DNA of 10,832 bases, taken from the NCBI GenBank assembly GCA_023436825.1, contig JAEZHS010000650.1, forward strand, positions 1 through 10,832, in the 5' to 3' direction. This DNA is from Pseudomonadota bacterium (GTDB taxonomy: Bacteria > Pseudomonadota > Alphaproteobacteria > Reyranellales > Reyranellaceae). The position numbers and the translations under genes are program-made. Of this stretch, positions 1 to 5,460 are shown one piece after another. Position 1 is the first letter of the stretch; each line of letters begins with the position of its first letter. The notes below the pieces were generated by a model. It was not told the origin of the DNA and did no database searches. It was given only the letters and a program-made list of their open reading frames with translations.

Positions 1-31
1 CCCTTCGGGCGCTCCTCAGGATGAGGTCGTG
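1..31. repeat. Edge of a truncated palindromic intergenic repeat
   Basis: The first 26 bases, read on the minus strand, match positions 2455-2480 at 25 of 26 bases. Positions 14-31 (cctcaggatgaggtcgtg) are identical to 2590-2607. The window therefore opens inside a second copy of the repeat that is complete at 2455-2602. CCTCA-GGA-TGAGG is a small hairpin in itself. The rest of this copy lies outside the window, so its boundaries and any role are unknown. Confidence 0.75.
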
Positions 32-51
32 CGCGAAACCAACGTGGCTGC

Positions 52-80
52 TTGATCTGTCCACCATATTGGATGATGAT
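52..80 (+). promoter_or_regulatory. Possible promoter of the XRE/cupin regulator, giving a leaderless message
   Basis: TTGATC at 52-57 lies 17 bases before GATGAT at 75-80, which is a moderate sigma-70-like pair (4 of 6 matches in each box). A transcript from it would start around 86-89, at the ATG at 89. That agrees with the lack of any Shine-Dalgarno sequence before this ATG and suggests a leaderless mRNA. This is inference from pattern only. Confidence 0.35.
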
Positions 81-87
81 CCAATAT
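66..87. promoter_or_regulatory. Perfect palindrome abutting the regulator start, likely operator
   Basis: The arms ATATTGGA (66-73) and TCCAATAT (80-87) are exact inverted repeats around a 6-base spacer. The site ends one base before the ATG at 89 and covers the putative -10 box. XRE/cupin repressors commonly bind dyad sites in their own promoter, so autorepression of this regulator and the permease behind it is the simplest reading. Confidence 0.6.
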
Positions 88-88
88 C

Positions 89-655
89 ATGGACATCAAC
101 GACCGCATAGCCGCGCGCGTGCGCCGGATCCGTGCCGAGCGCGGGCTGTCGCTGGAAGCGCTGGCCGAAAGCTCGGGCGTCAGCCGTTCGATGATCTCGC
201 TGATCGAGCGCGGCCAGAGCAGCGCCACGGCCGTCGTGCTCGAAAAGCTCGCGACTGGGCTCGGCGTGCCGCTGGCGTCGCTGTTCGATGCGCCTGTGAC
301 ACCGGCCGAGCCGGTATCGCGCCGCGAGGACCAGGTCGAGTGGCGCGACCCCGCCTCGGGTTACGTCCGGCGCAATGTCTCGCCGCCCGGCTTTCCGTCG
401 CCGATACAGATCGTCGAGGTCGTCTTCCCCGCCGGCGCGCGCGTGGCCTACGAGACCGGCCCGCGGCCCGGCGTGATGCATCAGCAGATCTGGGTGCTGC
501 AGGGAACGCTCGAGGTGACGCTGGACGGGACGCGTCACGAGCTCGGCGCCGGCGACTGCCTCGCCATGGTGGTCGACCGCCAGATCACCTTCCGCAACCG
601 GACGGCCAGGCCTGTCCGCTATGCCGTGATCATCGACCATCAGCCTCATGGCTGA
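89..655 (+). CDS. XRE-family transcriptional regulator with C-terminal cupin domain
   Basis: A 188-residue cytoplasmic DNA-binding regulator. Residues 8-62 form an HTH_3/XRE domain (RRIRAERGLSLEALAESSGV, then SRSMISLIERGQ and the LEKLATGLGV helix). Residues from about 108 to 183 form a cupin_2 beta-barrel (VLQGTLEVTL, ELGAGDCLAM), which in this family senses a small ligand. The length is typical of HTH-cupin regulators. The ATG at 89 is chosen because the HTH begins almost at once; there is no clear Shine-Dalgarno sequence, and the start abuts the palindrome at 66-87. The EamA permease begins 9 bases after the stop, so the pair is probably co-transcribed and the regulator may control uptake or export of its own ligand. 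The ligand cannot be told from the sequence. Confidence 0.93.
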   Translation: MDINDRIAARVRRIRAERGLSLEALAESSGVSRSMISLIERGQSSATAVVLEKLATGLGVPLASLFDAPVTPAEPVSRREDQVEWRDPASGYVRRNVSPPGFPSPIQIVEVVFPAGARVAYETGPRPGVMHQQIWVLQGTLEVTLDGTRHELGAGDCLAMVVDRQITFRNRTARPVRYAVIIDHQPHG

Positions 656-664
656 GGACGGCTG

Positions 665-1501
665 ATGGACGCCCTCGACGTTGCTGCCGCGCTCACAAGC
701 GCCCTCCTGCATGCCGGCTGGAATGCCGCGGTGAAGGCGAGCCGCGATCCGCCGCGTGCCATGACCGCGCAGATGCTGCTGAGTGCGGTGCTTGTGCTGC
801 CGGGCCTCCTGTGGTCCGGCCTGCCGCCGCTTGCGGCATGGCCGTGGATCGCGGCATCGACCTTGTTGAACGTCGTCACCGTGAGCGCCTTGCTGCGGGG
901 CTACGAGCTGGGCGGCTTCGGGCTTGTCTATCCGGTCGTGCGCGCCATCGCAGTCGTGCTGGTCGTGCCGCTGGTGGCCGTGGTTGCCGGAGGCTGGCCG
1001 GGTCCCGCCGCGCTGGGCGGCATCGCCATCATCGCCCTGTCGCTCGCCGTGCTCGCCTGGGACACCCTGCGCGACCGCGGCGTTCCCCTGCGGACATTGG
1101 CGTGGATCGGCGCCGCCGGCGTCGGCGCCGCGGGCTATATCCTGTGCGACGCGCAGGGCGTGCGCGCATCGGGATCGCCGTGGGCCTATGGCTTCGTCGT
1201 CTCCGTCACCAATGCCGCGGCCATGTGCTGGCGCCAGCGCCGCAACGGCGCGCCGTGGCGGCAGCTCGGCGGCCAGTGGTCGGTCGCAGTACCGGCCGCC
1301 GCCGCCTCGGTCGCCTCGTATCTGCTGATCCTCTGGGTGTGGGGCCATGCCCCGATCGCGCCGGCGGCGGCGCTGCGCGACACCAGCGCGGTCTTCGCCA
1401 TCGTGATCGCCGTCGTCTGGTTGAAGGAACCTTTTACGCGCACGCGCGTCCTGGCCGTGTTGCTGGCGGCCGCGGCAATACCGCTGCTGCGCCTGGGGTG
1501 A
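665..1501 (+). CDS. EamA/DMT-superfamily membrane transporter
   Basis: A 278-residue, strongly hydrophobic inner-membrane protein of the drug/metabolite transporter type. About ten membrane segments are visible in two halves of five, the usual EamA arrangement. The first half contains the LLHAGWNAAVKAS start and the RGYELGGFGLVYPVVRA segment; the second ends in FAIVIAVVWLKEPFTRTRVL, the typical last EamA helix pair with its conserved E-P. AGGA at 655-658 gives a Shine-Dalgarno sequence 6 bases before the ATG. It follows the XRE/cupin gene by 9 bases and is very likely in its operon. The substrate is unknown; relatives move amino acids, nucleosides or other metabolites. Confidence 0.9.
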   Translation: MDALDVAAALTSALLHAGWNAAVKASRDPPRAMTAQMLLSAVLVLPGLLWSGLPPLAAWPWIAASTLLNVVTVSALLRGYELGGFGLVYPVVRAIAVVLVVPLVAVVAGGWPGPAALGGIAIIALSLAVLAWDTLRDRGVPLRTLAWIGAAGVGAAGYILCDAQGVRASGSPWAYGFVVSVTNAAAMCWRQRRNGAPWRQLGGQWSVAVPAAAASVASYLLILWVWGHAPIAPAAALRDTSAVFAIVIAVVWLKEPFTRTRVLAVLLAAAAIPLLRLG

Positions 1502-1586
1502 TTGATCACAGGCCATCCTCTCGACCGGCCGAACGCATTTCTTATTTTCGAACTCCCGTGCATCTTCGAGCGCTGATGGAGTTGTC

Positions 1587-2027
1587 ATGACGCGTAGCGT
1601 GTTGATCTTGTTGTTCGCCGCGTTCCTGGTTGGCGCATGCGCCGCCGGCTATAGTGTCGCCGCGGAGGGCCGCCGCGCCGTCCTCGGCATGAACGCCGAT
1701 TCGTTCCAGGCCTGCGCCGGCATTCCGACCCGCACCAAGCGCCTCGACGAGCGCACCGAGATCTTGTCCTACGAGCTCAAGAACGAGAACACCGGCGGCG
1801 TGGAAGTCAGCGTTCCGGTGGTCGGGGGAGGATTCAAGATCGGGAAAAGCGGTTCGTATTGCCACGCGATCGTCCGCGTCGTCGACGGCAAGGTCGCCGA
1901 GCTGAACTACACCGGCGACAACGACGACGTCGTCGGCAGGGAAGGCGTCTGCGCGCCGATCGTGCGCGGCTGCCTGCGCGCCCATGGCACCGATCCGGAA
2001 GTGAAAACCGCCAACACGGGCCGATAA
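1587..2027 (+). CDS. Small putative lipoprotein, conserved hypothetical (BamE/SmpA-like layout)
   Basis: A 146-residue protein of unknown function. A hydrophobic N-terminus ends in VGAC, so Cys18 may be the lipidated residue of a lipobox and the protein would sit in the envelope. After it comes LGMNADSFQACAGIPTRT, then ILSYE, a central beta-rich part, CHAIVRVVDGKVAELNYTG and a closing C-x5-C pair (CAPIVRGC). The order 'LGM - ACxGxP - Y - C - GKV - Y' recalls small alphaproteobacterial lipoproteins with a BamE/SmpA-like fold, but this rests on memory, not on a search. GGAG at 1578-1581 stands 5 bases before the ATG. It begins 85 bases after the permease gene and may or may not share its transcript. 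Real coding is supported by the signal sequence and the Shine-Dalgarno sequence. Confidence 0.72.
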   Translation: MTRSVLILLFAAFLVGACAAGYSVAAEGRRAVLGMNADSFQACAGIPTRTKRLDERTEILSYELKNENTGGVEVSVPVVGGGFKIGKSGSYCHAIVRVVDGKVAELNYTGDNDDVVGREGVCAPIVRGCLRAHGTDPEVKTANTGR

Positions 2028-2127
2028 AGGTCTGTCGCCCAAGGAGCGATCGGCGGATAATGCCGGAGCGACCGCCCGAGGTAGTCGCAAGCGCGTGCCG
2101 TATGTGAGTCCGTTCCCAATCGATCCA

Positions 2128-2133
2128 GGGAGG
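2128..2133 (+). promoter_or_regulatory. Ribosome binding site that fixes the GYD-protein start
   Basis: GGGAGG lies 6 bases before the ATG at 2140 and touches the in-frame ATG at 2134. It therefore selects MATYCVLG as the true N-terminus rather than the longer readings from 2134 or 2095. Confidence 0.75.
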
Positions 2134-2139
2134 ATGACA

Positions 2140-2433
2140 ATGGCGACCTATTGCGTGCTCGGAAGCTTCACCGAACAGGGAGTCCGCAACGCCAAGGACT
2201 CGCCCAAACGGGCCGATGCCTTCAAGGAGATGGCCAAGAAGTGCGGCGTGACGGTCAAGGACGTCTACTGGGCGCAGGGCCAGTACGACATCGTCAGCAT
2301 TCTCGAGGCGTCCGACGACCTTGCCGTGACGTCGCTGGCCTTGAGCGTCGGCGCCCTGGGCAACGTCCGCACCCAGACATTGCGGCTGTTCACGGCGGCG
2401 GACATGAAGACGGTCGTTGGCAAGATGGCGTAG
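2140..2433 (+). CDS. GYD domain-containing protein
   Basis: A 97-residue soluble protein that is a GYD domain (PF08734) from end to end. It opens with YCVLGSFTEQGVRNAKDSPKR and continues with a CGVTVKDVYWAQGQYDIVSI segment, in which GQYD is the family's G-Y/F-D signature. It then runs through a short helix to a last beta strand (VRTQTLRLFTAADM). The fold is of the dimeric alpha/beta ferredoxin-like type, and the biochemical role is not established. The start at 2140 is set by GGGAGG at 2128-2133; the upstream in-frame ATG at 2095 has no such site. The 112-base gap before it suggests its own promoter, but I cannot point to a convincing one. It converges on cobF, with a palindromic repeat between them. 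Confidence 0.9.
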   Translation: MATYCVLGSFTEQGVRNAKDSPKRADAFKEMAKKCGVTVKDVYWAQGQYDIVSILEASDDLAVTSLALSVGALGNVRTQTLRLFTAADMKTVVGKMA

Positions 2434-2454
2434 CAGGCCGGACGATCAGAACAA

Positions 2455-2602
2455 CCTCACCCTGAGGAGCGCCCGAAGGGCGCGTCTCGGTCGTGCGGAG
2501 TAACCTCCGCGCGTTGGTGGGCAACAACGATGCTGTGGCTCGTCCTTCGAGACGTCTGAGCGCATGTGAATGCGCGTATTCGCATGGCGCCTCAGGATGA
2601 GG
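2455..2602. repeat. Complete branched palindromic repeat between convergent genes
   Basis: The ends are inverted repeats: CCTCACCCTGAGG (2455-2467) against CCTCAGGATGAGG (2590-2602), 12 of 13 pairing. Inside are hairpins GCGCCC-GAA-GGGCGC (2469-2483), GCGGAG-TAAC-CTCCGC (2495-2510) and GCGCAT-GTGA-ATGCGC (2560-2575), and CGTCTCG near 2483 can pair with CGAGACG near 2548. It fills most of the 203-base gap between the GYD gene and cobF and could fold as a bidirectional terminator. The sequence type resembles palindromic repeats scattered in Rhizobiales genomes. No transposase is present, so any mobility would have to come from elsewhere. Confidence 0.8.
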
Positions 2603-2636
2603 TCGTGTGCTGTCGGCATCCATCCGGATGCGGCAC

Positions 2637-3392
2637 TCACGGTGCCATTCGGCGGAGCAGATACGTGTCCATGATCCATCCGTTGGCGCGGCGCGCTTCG
2701 CTGCGCCGGCGATGGATCTCCTCGGCCACGTCCTTGACGTTGCCGGCTATCAGGATCTGGTCGGGCGTGCCGAGGTAGGCGCCCCAGTAGATCTCGACGT
2801 CCTGGTCTGCGAAGCGGCGATAGGTGTCCTCGCCATCGAGCAGGACGACGACGCTGTCGACACCCGGCGGGAAACCATTGGCGAGCTTGCGACCCGTCGT
2901 GATCGTCACGGCTTCGGCGATGCGATTGAGCGGGATCCTGTGTGCCGCCGCTAGCGCCTGGATGGCGGTGATGCCGGGGATCACCTCGTAGTCGAAGATG
3001 AGGCCACTTTCCCTCAGTGCGTCGAGATTGCGGATGGTGCTGTCGTAGAGCATGGGATCGCCCCACACCAGGAAGGCGCCGGTTTCGTCGTCTTCCACTT
3101 GGCCGATCAGCTCTTCGAAAACGACCTGTTTGGCCTGGTTCAGGTCGTCGACGCAGGCGCGGTAGTCGGCGGGCTCGGGATCGCGCGGCGGGCTTTTAGC
3201 CTCGGCAATCCGATACGTCCGGCCCTTGACGTGCCGCCGCAGGATCTCCTCGCGCAGCGCACGCAGCTTGGTCTTGGCCGGGCCTTTGTCCATGACGAAG
3301 AACACGTCGACACCGTTCAGCGCCTGCACGGCCTGGACCGTGAGCTGGTCGGGATCGCCGACGCCGATGCCGATGACGAGGACCTTCTTCAT
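2637..3392 (-). CDS. cobF: Precorrin-6A synthase (deacetylating), CobF
   Basis: A 251-residue SAM-dependent methyltransferase of the tetrapyrrole methylase family. In aerobic vitamin B12 synthesis, CobF methylates C-1 of precorrin-5 and releases acetate to give precorrin-6A. Visible features are the N-terminal strand and glycine loop (VLVIGIGVGDPDQLT), the FLVWGDPMLYDST motif near the middle, EVIPGITAIQALAAA, and a C-terminal EIYWGAYLGTPDQIL strand. The length fits the family. The ATG at 3392 is chosen because MKKVLVIG is the normal start. The same frame stays open upstream to 4328, but that part is a shadow of the MATE gene. cobF starts 20 bases after the MATE stop, so the two probably share a message. 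No other cob gene is in the window, so this step is encoded apart from the rest of the pathway unless those genes lie nearby outside. Confidence 0.94.
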   Translation of the reverse strand: MKKVLVIGIGVGDPDQLTVQAVQALNGVDVFFVMDKGPAKTKLRALREEILRRHVKGRTYRIAEAKSPPRDPEPADYRACVDDLNQAKQVVFEELIGQVEDDETGAFLVWGDPMLYDSTIRNLDALRESGLIFDYEVIPGITAIQALAAAHRIPLNRIAEAVTITTGRKLANGFPPGVDSVVVLLDGEDTYRRFADQDVEIYWGAYLGTPDQILIAGNVKDVAEEIHRRRSEARRANGWIMDTYLLRRMAP

Positions 3393-3412
3393 GCGGGCCT
3401 TGTCGCCCCGAT

Positions 3413-4765
3413 TCAGGCTCCCGTCCAGGCCCGCCGCGTCGTCGAGAAGGCGAGCAGGGCCGAGAAGGCGATGATGCCGACCGCGACGCTGGCATAGAGG
3501 CCCGATACGCCCCAGCCGAACTGGTCGAGGGCGAGAAGGCTGCCGCCGCCGGCGATGGTGATGCGGGTGAGGTTGGCCGCCACCGGCCAGTACATCTCGC
3601 CGGTGCCCTGCGAGGCGAAGTAGAGCGCCATGGCGACGCCGAAAAAGCCGTAGGCCGGGCCGACGATGTTGAGATAATGGCGGCCCGAGGCCAGCGCCCT
3701 GGGATCGGCGGTGAACAGGCCGAGCCAGAGGTCGGGCCAGACCGCCACGACGATGCCGATCACCGCGGCGATGCTGCCTGCCATCGCCGCGCCCGTCCAG
3801 GCGAGCCGCTGGGCGCGGGCATATTGCCGGGCGCCGATGTTGGTGCCGACCAGGGCGGTCAGCGTGGCGCCGATGCCGAAGCTGATGTGAATCAGCATCT
3901 ATTCCAGGCGGCTGCCGATGCCGTATCCGGCGATGGCGCCGTCGCCTTCGCGGCCGATCAGGCCGGTGACCACCAGCACGGTGCCGTTGGTCAGGATGAC
4001 GACCAGGCAGGCGATCAGGCCGACCTTGAGGATGTCGCGGAAGGCCACCCACGTGAAGCCGCCTTGCGGCCAATGCAGGCGCAGCGCGGCCTTCGGCCCC
4101 AAAAGCCTGCTCAGCATCCAGACGGCGGCGAGGGCGAAGGAGATCACGGCCGCCAGTGCGGGGCCGCGGATGCCGAGCGCGGGCAGGCCGAACCAACCCA
4201 AGGTCAATGCGCCGGTGAGCGGGATCTGCACCGCCGCGGCGGCGACCAGGGCATAGCCCGGCGTCTTCATGTCGCCGGTGCCGCGCAGCACCGAGGCCAT
4301 GGAGTTGGCGACCCAGTGGGCGGCGCAACCCAGGAACAGGACGGTCGCGAAGGCCTCGGCGCGATCGAGGGCGGCGCCGCTGCCGCCCAGCGCGCCGTAG
4401 ATCGTGCGGCCGAAGCCCACTAACACGACGGCGAACAGTACCGACATGCCGAGTGCGATGACCAGCGCATGGGCGGCGGCCGCCTCGGCGGCGGCGCGGT
4501 TGCCGGCGCCCAGAGCGCGCGCCACCGAGGAGGAGATGCCGCCGCCCATGGCGCCGGCCGACATCATGCCGAGCGTCATCTGGGTCGGGAACACCAGTGC
4601 CAGGGCGGCGAGGTCGACGATTCCGAGCTGGCCCACGAACCAGCCGTCGGAAATGCTGACCAGGCTCTGCATGGCCACGTTCAGCACATTCGGCATGGCG
4701 AGGGCGAGAATGGTGGGCACGATCGGCCCGGCCAGCATCATGTGCCGGCGCTCGGCGGGACTCAT
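3413..4765 (-). pseudogene. MATE-family efflux transporter, interrupted by an in-frame amber codon
   Basis: This reads as one frame of 450 residues, a normal length for a 12-helix MATE (NorM/DinF-like) Na+- or H+-driven exporter, except for a TAG at 3899-3901. The first 288 residues (MMLAGPIVPTILALAMPNVL, DGWFVGQLG, VFPTQMTLGMMSAG, SVLRGTGDMKTP) carry the N-lobe. The stop falls in GYGIGSRLE-stop-MLIHISFGIGATLTALVG, at the start of about the eighth helix, where relatives usually have an aromatic residue followed by LLIPISFG. The downstream 161 codons stay in frame and look intact (NIGARQYARAQRL, YFASQGTGEMYWP). Only one base would need changing (TAC or TAT to TAG), so the lesion is recent, a read error, or suppressed. 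Upstream there is no strong Shine-Dalgarno sequence for the ATG at 4765. cobF follows by 20 bases. Family call 0.95, loss of function about 0.6. Confidence 0.7.
3899..3901 (-). other. In-frame TAG followed at once by ATG in the MATE gene
   Basis: On the minus strand the codons read CGC CTG GAA TAG ATG CTG ATT. Reading frame and protein similarity continue unbroken on both sides, so this is a nonsense change, not a frameshift. The ATG directly after the stop could allow termination-reinitiation and hence a split transporter, but I see no Shine-Dalgarno sequence placed for it. Confidence 0.9.
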
Positions 4766-4868
4766 GGATTACTCGTGTAGATACACCTACCGAGCAACAT
4801 GCCCATACCCGCGTGGTTCTGCGCGCGAGGTTATCTCATGGGGCTATCAGGGGCGCGTCTTGTCTTCC

Positions 4869-4962
4869 GGACCGCGCGCATCCTGCGCGCTCATGGGGTG
4901 CATTCACATGCACTGGGAGCGCATTCATATGCGCGTCTGAGCGCGCTGGAAGCGCGCGGTCC
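4869..4962. repeat. Y-shaped palindromic repeat (25-bp stem with two hairpins)
   Basis: Within the 232-base gap between the acyl carrier protein and the MATE gene, bases 4869-4893 pair with 4938-4962. The outer arm is GGACCGCGCGC/GCGCGCGGTCC and the inner arm GCGCGCTCA/TGAGCGCGC. They are joined by TCC/GGA with single mismatches on either side, giving about 23 of 25 pairs. The loop holds two hairpins, GTGCAT-TCAC-ATGCAC (4898-4913) and GCGCAT-TCAT-ATGCGC (4919-4934). The left end (TCTTCCGGACCGCGCGCA, 4863-4880) recurs at 10806-10823, and the core GCATGTGAATGC of the repeat at 2455-2602 is present here inverted. In RNA this would be a stable three-way junction that could end the carrier-protein transcript. 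The remaining bases of the gap show nothing clear. Confidence 0.85.
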
Positions 4963-4997
4963 AAAAGAGCACGAGAAGCGGAGTGGCGCGCCGCCCG

Positions 4998-5288
4998 TCA
5001 GGCCTGGCCGCAGAGCGTCAGGATGGTGTCGGCGAGCTGGTCCACGGTGCGGATTTCGGCGATGAGATTGATGGGGAGCGAGACGTCGAACCGGTCCTCG
5101 AGCGCCATGAGCATGTCCATGAGCGTGAGGGAATCGATGGTCGAGCCATCGGAGATGACCGTCGCGCCCGTGATCGGTCTGTCGCCGACCTGGTAGGGCA
5201 GAAGCTGGTGGCGGATCTCGCGCATCACGTCCAACTGCAGGGACACGCGCTCCGCATTGCTGGCGATCAGGTCAACCGTACTTTGCAA
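4998..5288 (-). CDS. Stand-alone acyl carrier protein
   Basis: A 96-residue acyl/peptidyl carrier protein that would carry acyl groups as thioesters on 4'-phosphopantetheine. Ser53 in STIDSLTLMDMLMALEDRFDV is the attachment serine of the D-S-L motif. The helices after it (FDVSLPINLIAEIRTVDQLADTI) match the PP-binding family (PF00550). The sequence is too divergent, and the neighbours too unrelated, for the fatty-acid AcpP; it is better seen as a specialised carrier whose partner ligase or synthase lies elsewhere. The start is TTG at 5288, supported by GGAGAG on the minus strand 4 bases upstream; the next ATG (Met22) would cut away helix 1. It lies 172 bases downstream of trmFO on the same strand, with a palindrome at 5349-5369 that may be an operator. 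Partner and product are unknown. Confidence 0.87.
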   Translation of the reverse strand: MQSTVDLIASNAERVSLQLDVMREIRHQLLPYQVGDRPITGATVISDGSTIDSLTLMDMLMALEDRFDVSLPINLIAEIRTVDQLADTILTLCGQA

Positions 5289-5292
5289 ATCA

Positions 5293-5298
5293 CTCTCC
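5293..5298 (-). promoter_or_regulatory. Ribosome binding site for the TTG start of the carrier protein
   Basis: The minus strand reads GGAGAG, then 4 bases, then TTG at 5288. No in-frame ATG or GTG lies close upstream, so this site is the reason for choosing TTG. Confidence 0.6.
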
Positions 5299-5348
5299 GC
5301 CGAATGACGCTGATGAGATCAAACAACAACGGAGAGTCAGAGGGAAAT

Positions 5349-5369
5349 AACGTTTGGTTACCGAACGTT
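5349..5369. promoter_or_regulatory. 21-bp near-perfect palindrome upstream of the acyl carrier protein
   Basis: AACGTT (5349-5354) and AACGTT (5364-5369) flank GGT and ACC around a central T. Nine of ten base pairs are symmetric; the tenth is T opposite G. Size and symmetry suit a TetR- or LuxR-type operator about 60 bases before the carrier-protein start. In RNA the odd pair would be a G-U wobble, so a hairpin is the alternative. No matching regulator gene is in the window apart from the XRE protein, whose own palindrome is different. Confidence 0.55.
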
Positions 5370-5380
5370 GCGGACCCCTC

Positions 5381-5459
5381 TGTCATCCCGAGCGAAGCGA
5401 GGGACCTTTGCTGCAACCTCGCTGCGGTCAGCGCGGATTAACCTCCGCGCCGGGTGACA
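5381..5459. repeat. Palindromic repeat at the 3' end of trmFO
   Basis: TGTCATCCCG (5381-5390) pairs, with one bulge, with CGGGTGACA (5451-5459). Inside are GCGAGG (5397-5402) with CCTCGC (5417-5422) and GCGCGGA-TTAACC-TCCGCGC (5431-5450). The start TGTCATCCCGAGCGAAGCGA belongs to a repeat type seen in many bacterial genomes. TAACCTCCGCGC at 5439-5450 is also found at 2501-2512, linking it to the repeat there. It ends one base before the trmFO stop codon, so it would form a terminator-like structure just after that gene. Confidence 0.75.
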
Positions 5460-5460
5460 G

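Noticed and set aside
52..1590. 512-codon open frame on the plus strand
   Set aside because: It covers the XRE and EamA genes in another frame and gives an Arg/Ala-rich translation with no domain.
3393..4328. Long N-terminal extension of cobF
   Set aside because: The frame is open upstream of MKKVLVIG but overlaps the MATE gene in another frame and is compositionally a shadow; CobF normally starts at the SAM-binding strand.
4775..4786. GTGTA-GA-TACAC dyad before the MATE start as an operator
   Set aside because: The arms are only 5 bp and could arise by chance; kept as unproven.
4869..4962. tRNA-like cloverleaf
   Set aside because: The length is near that of a tRNA, but the 25-bp stem, only two side hairpins, no T-loop consensus and no CCA-type acceptor end rule it out.
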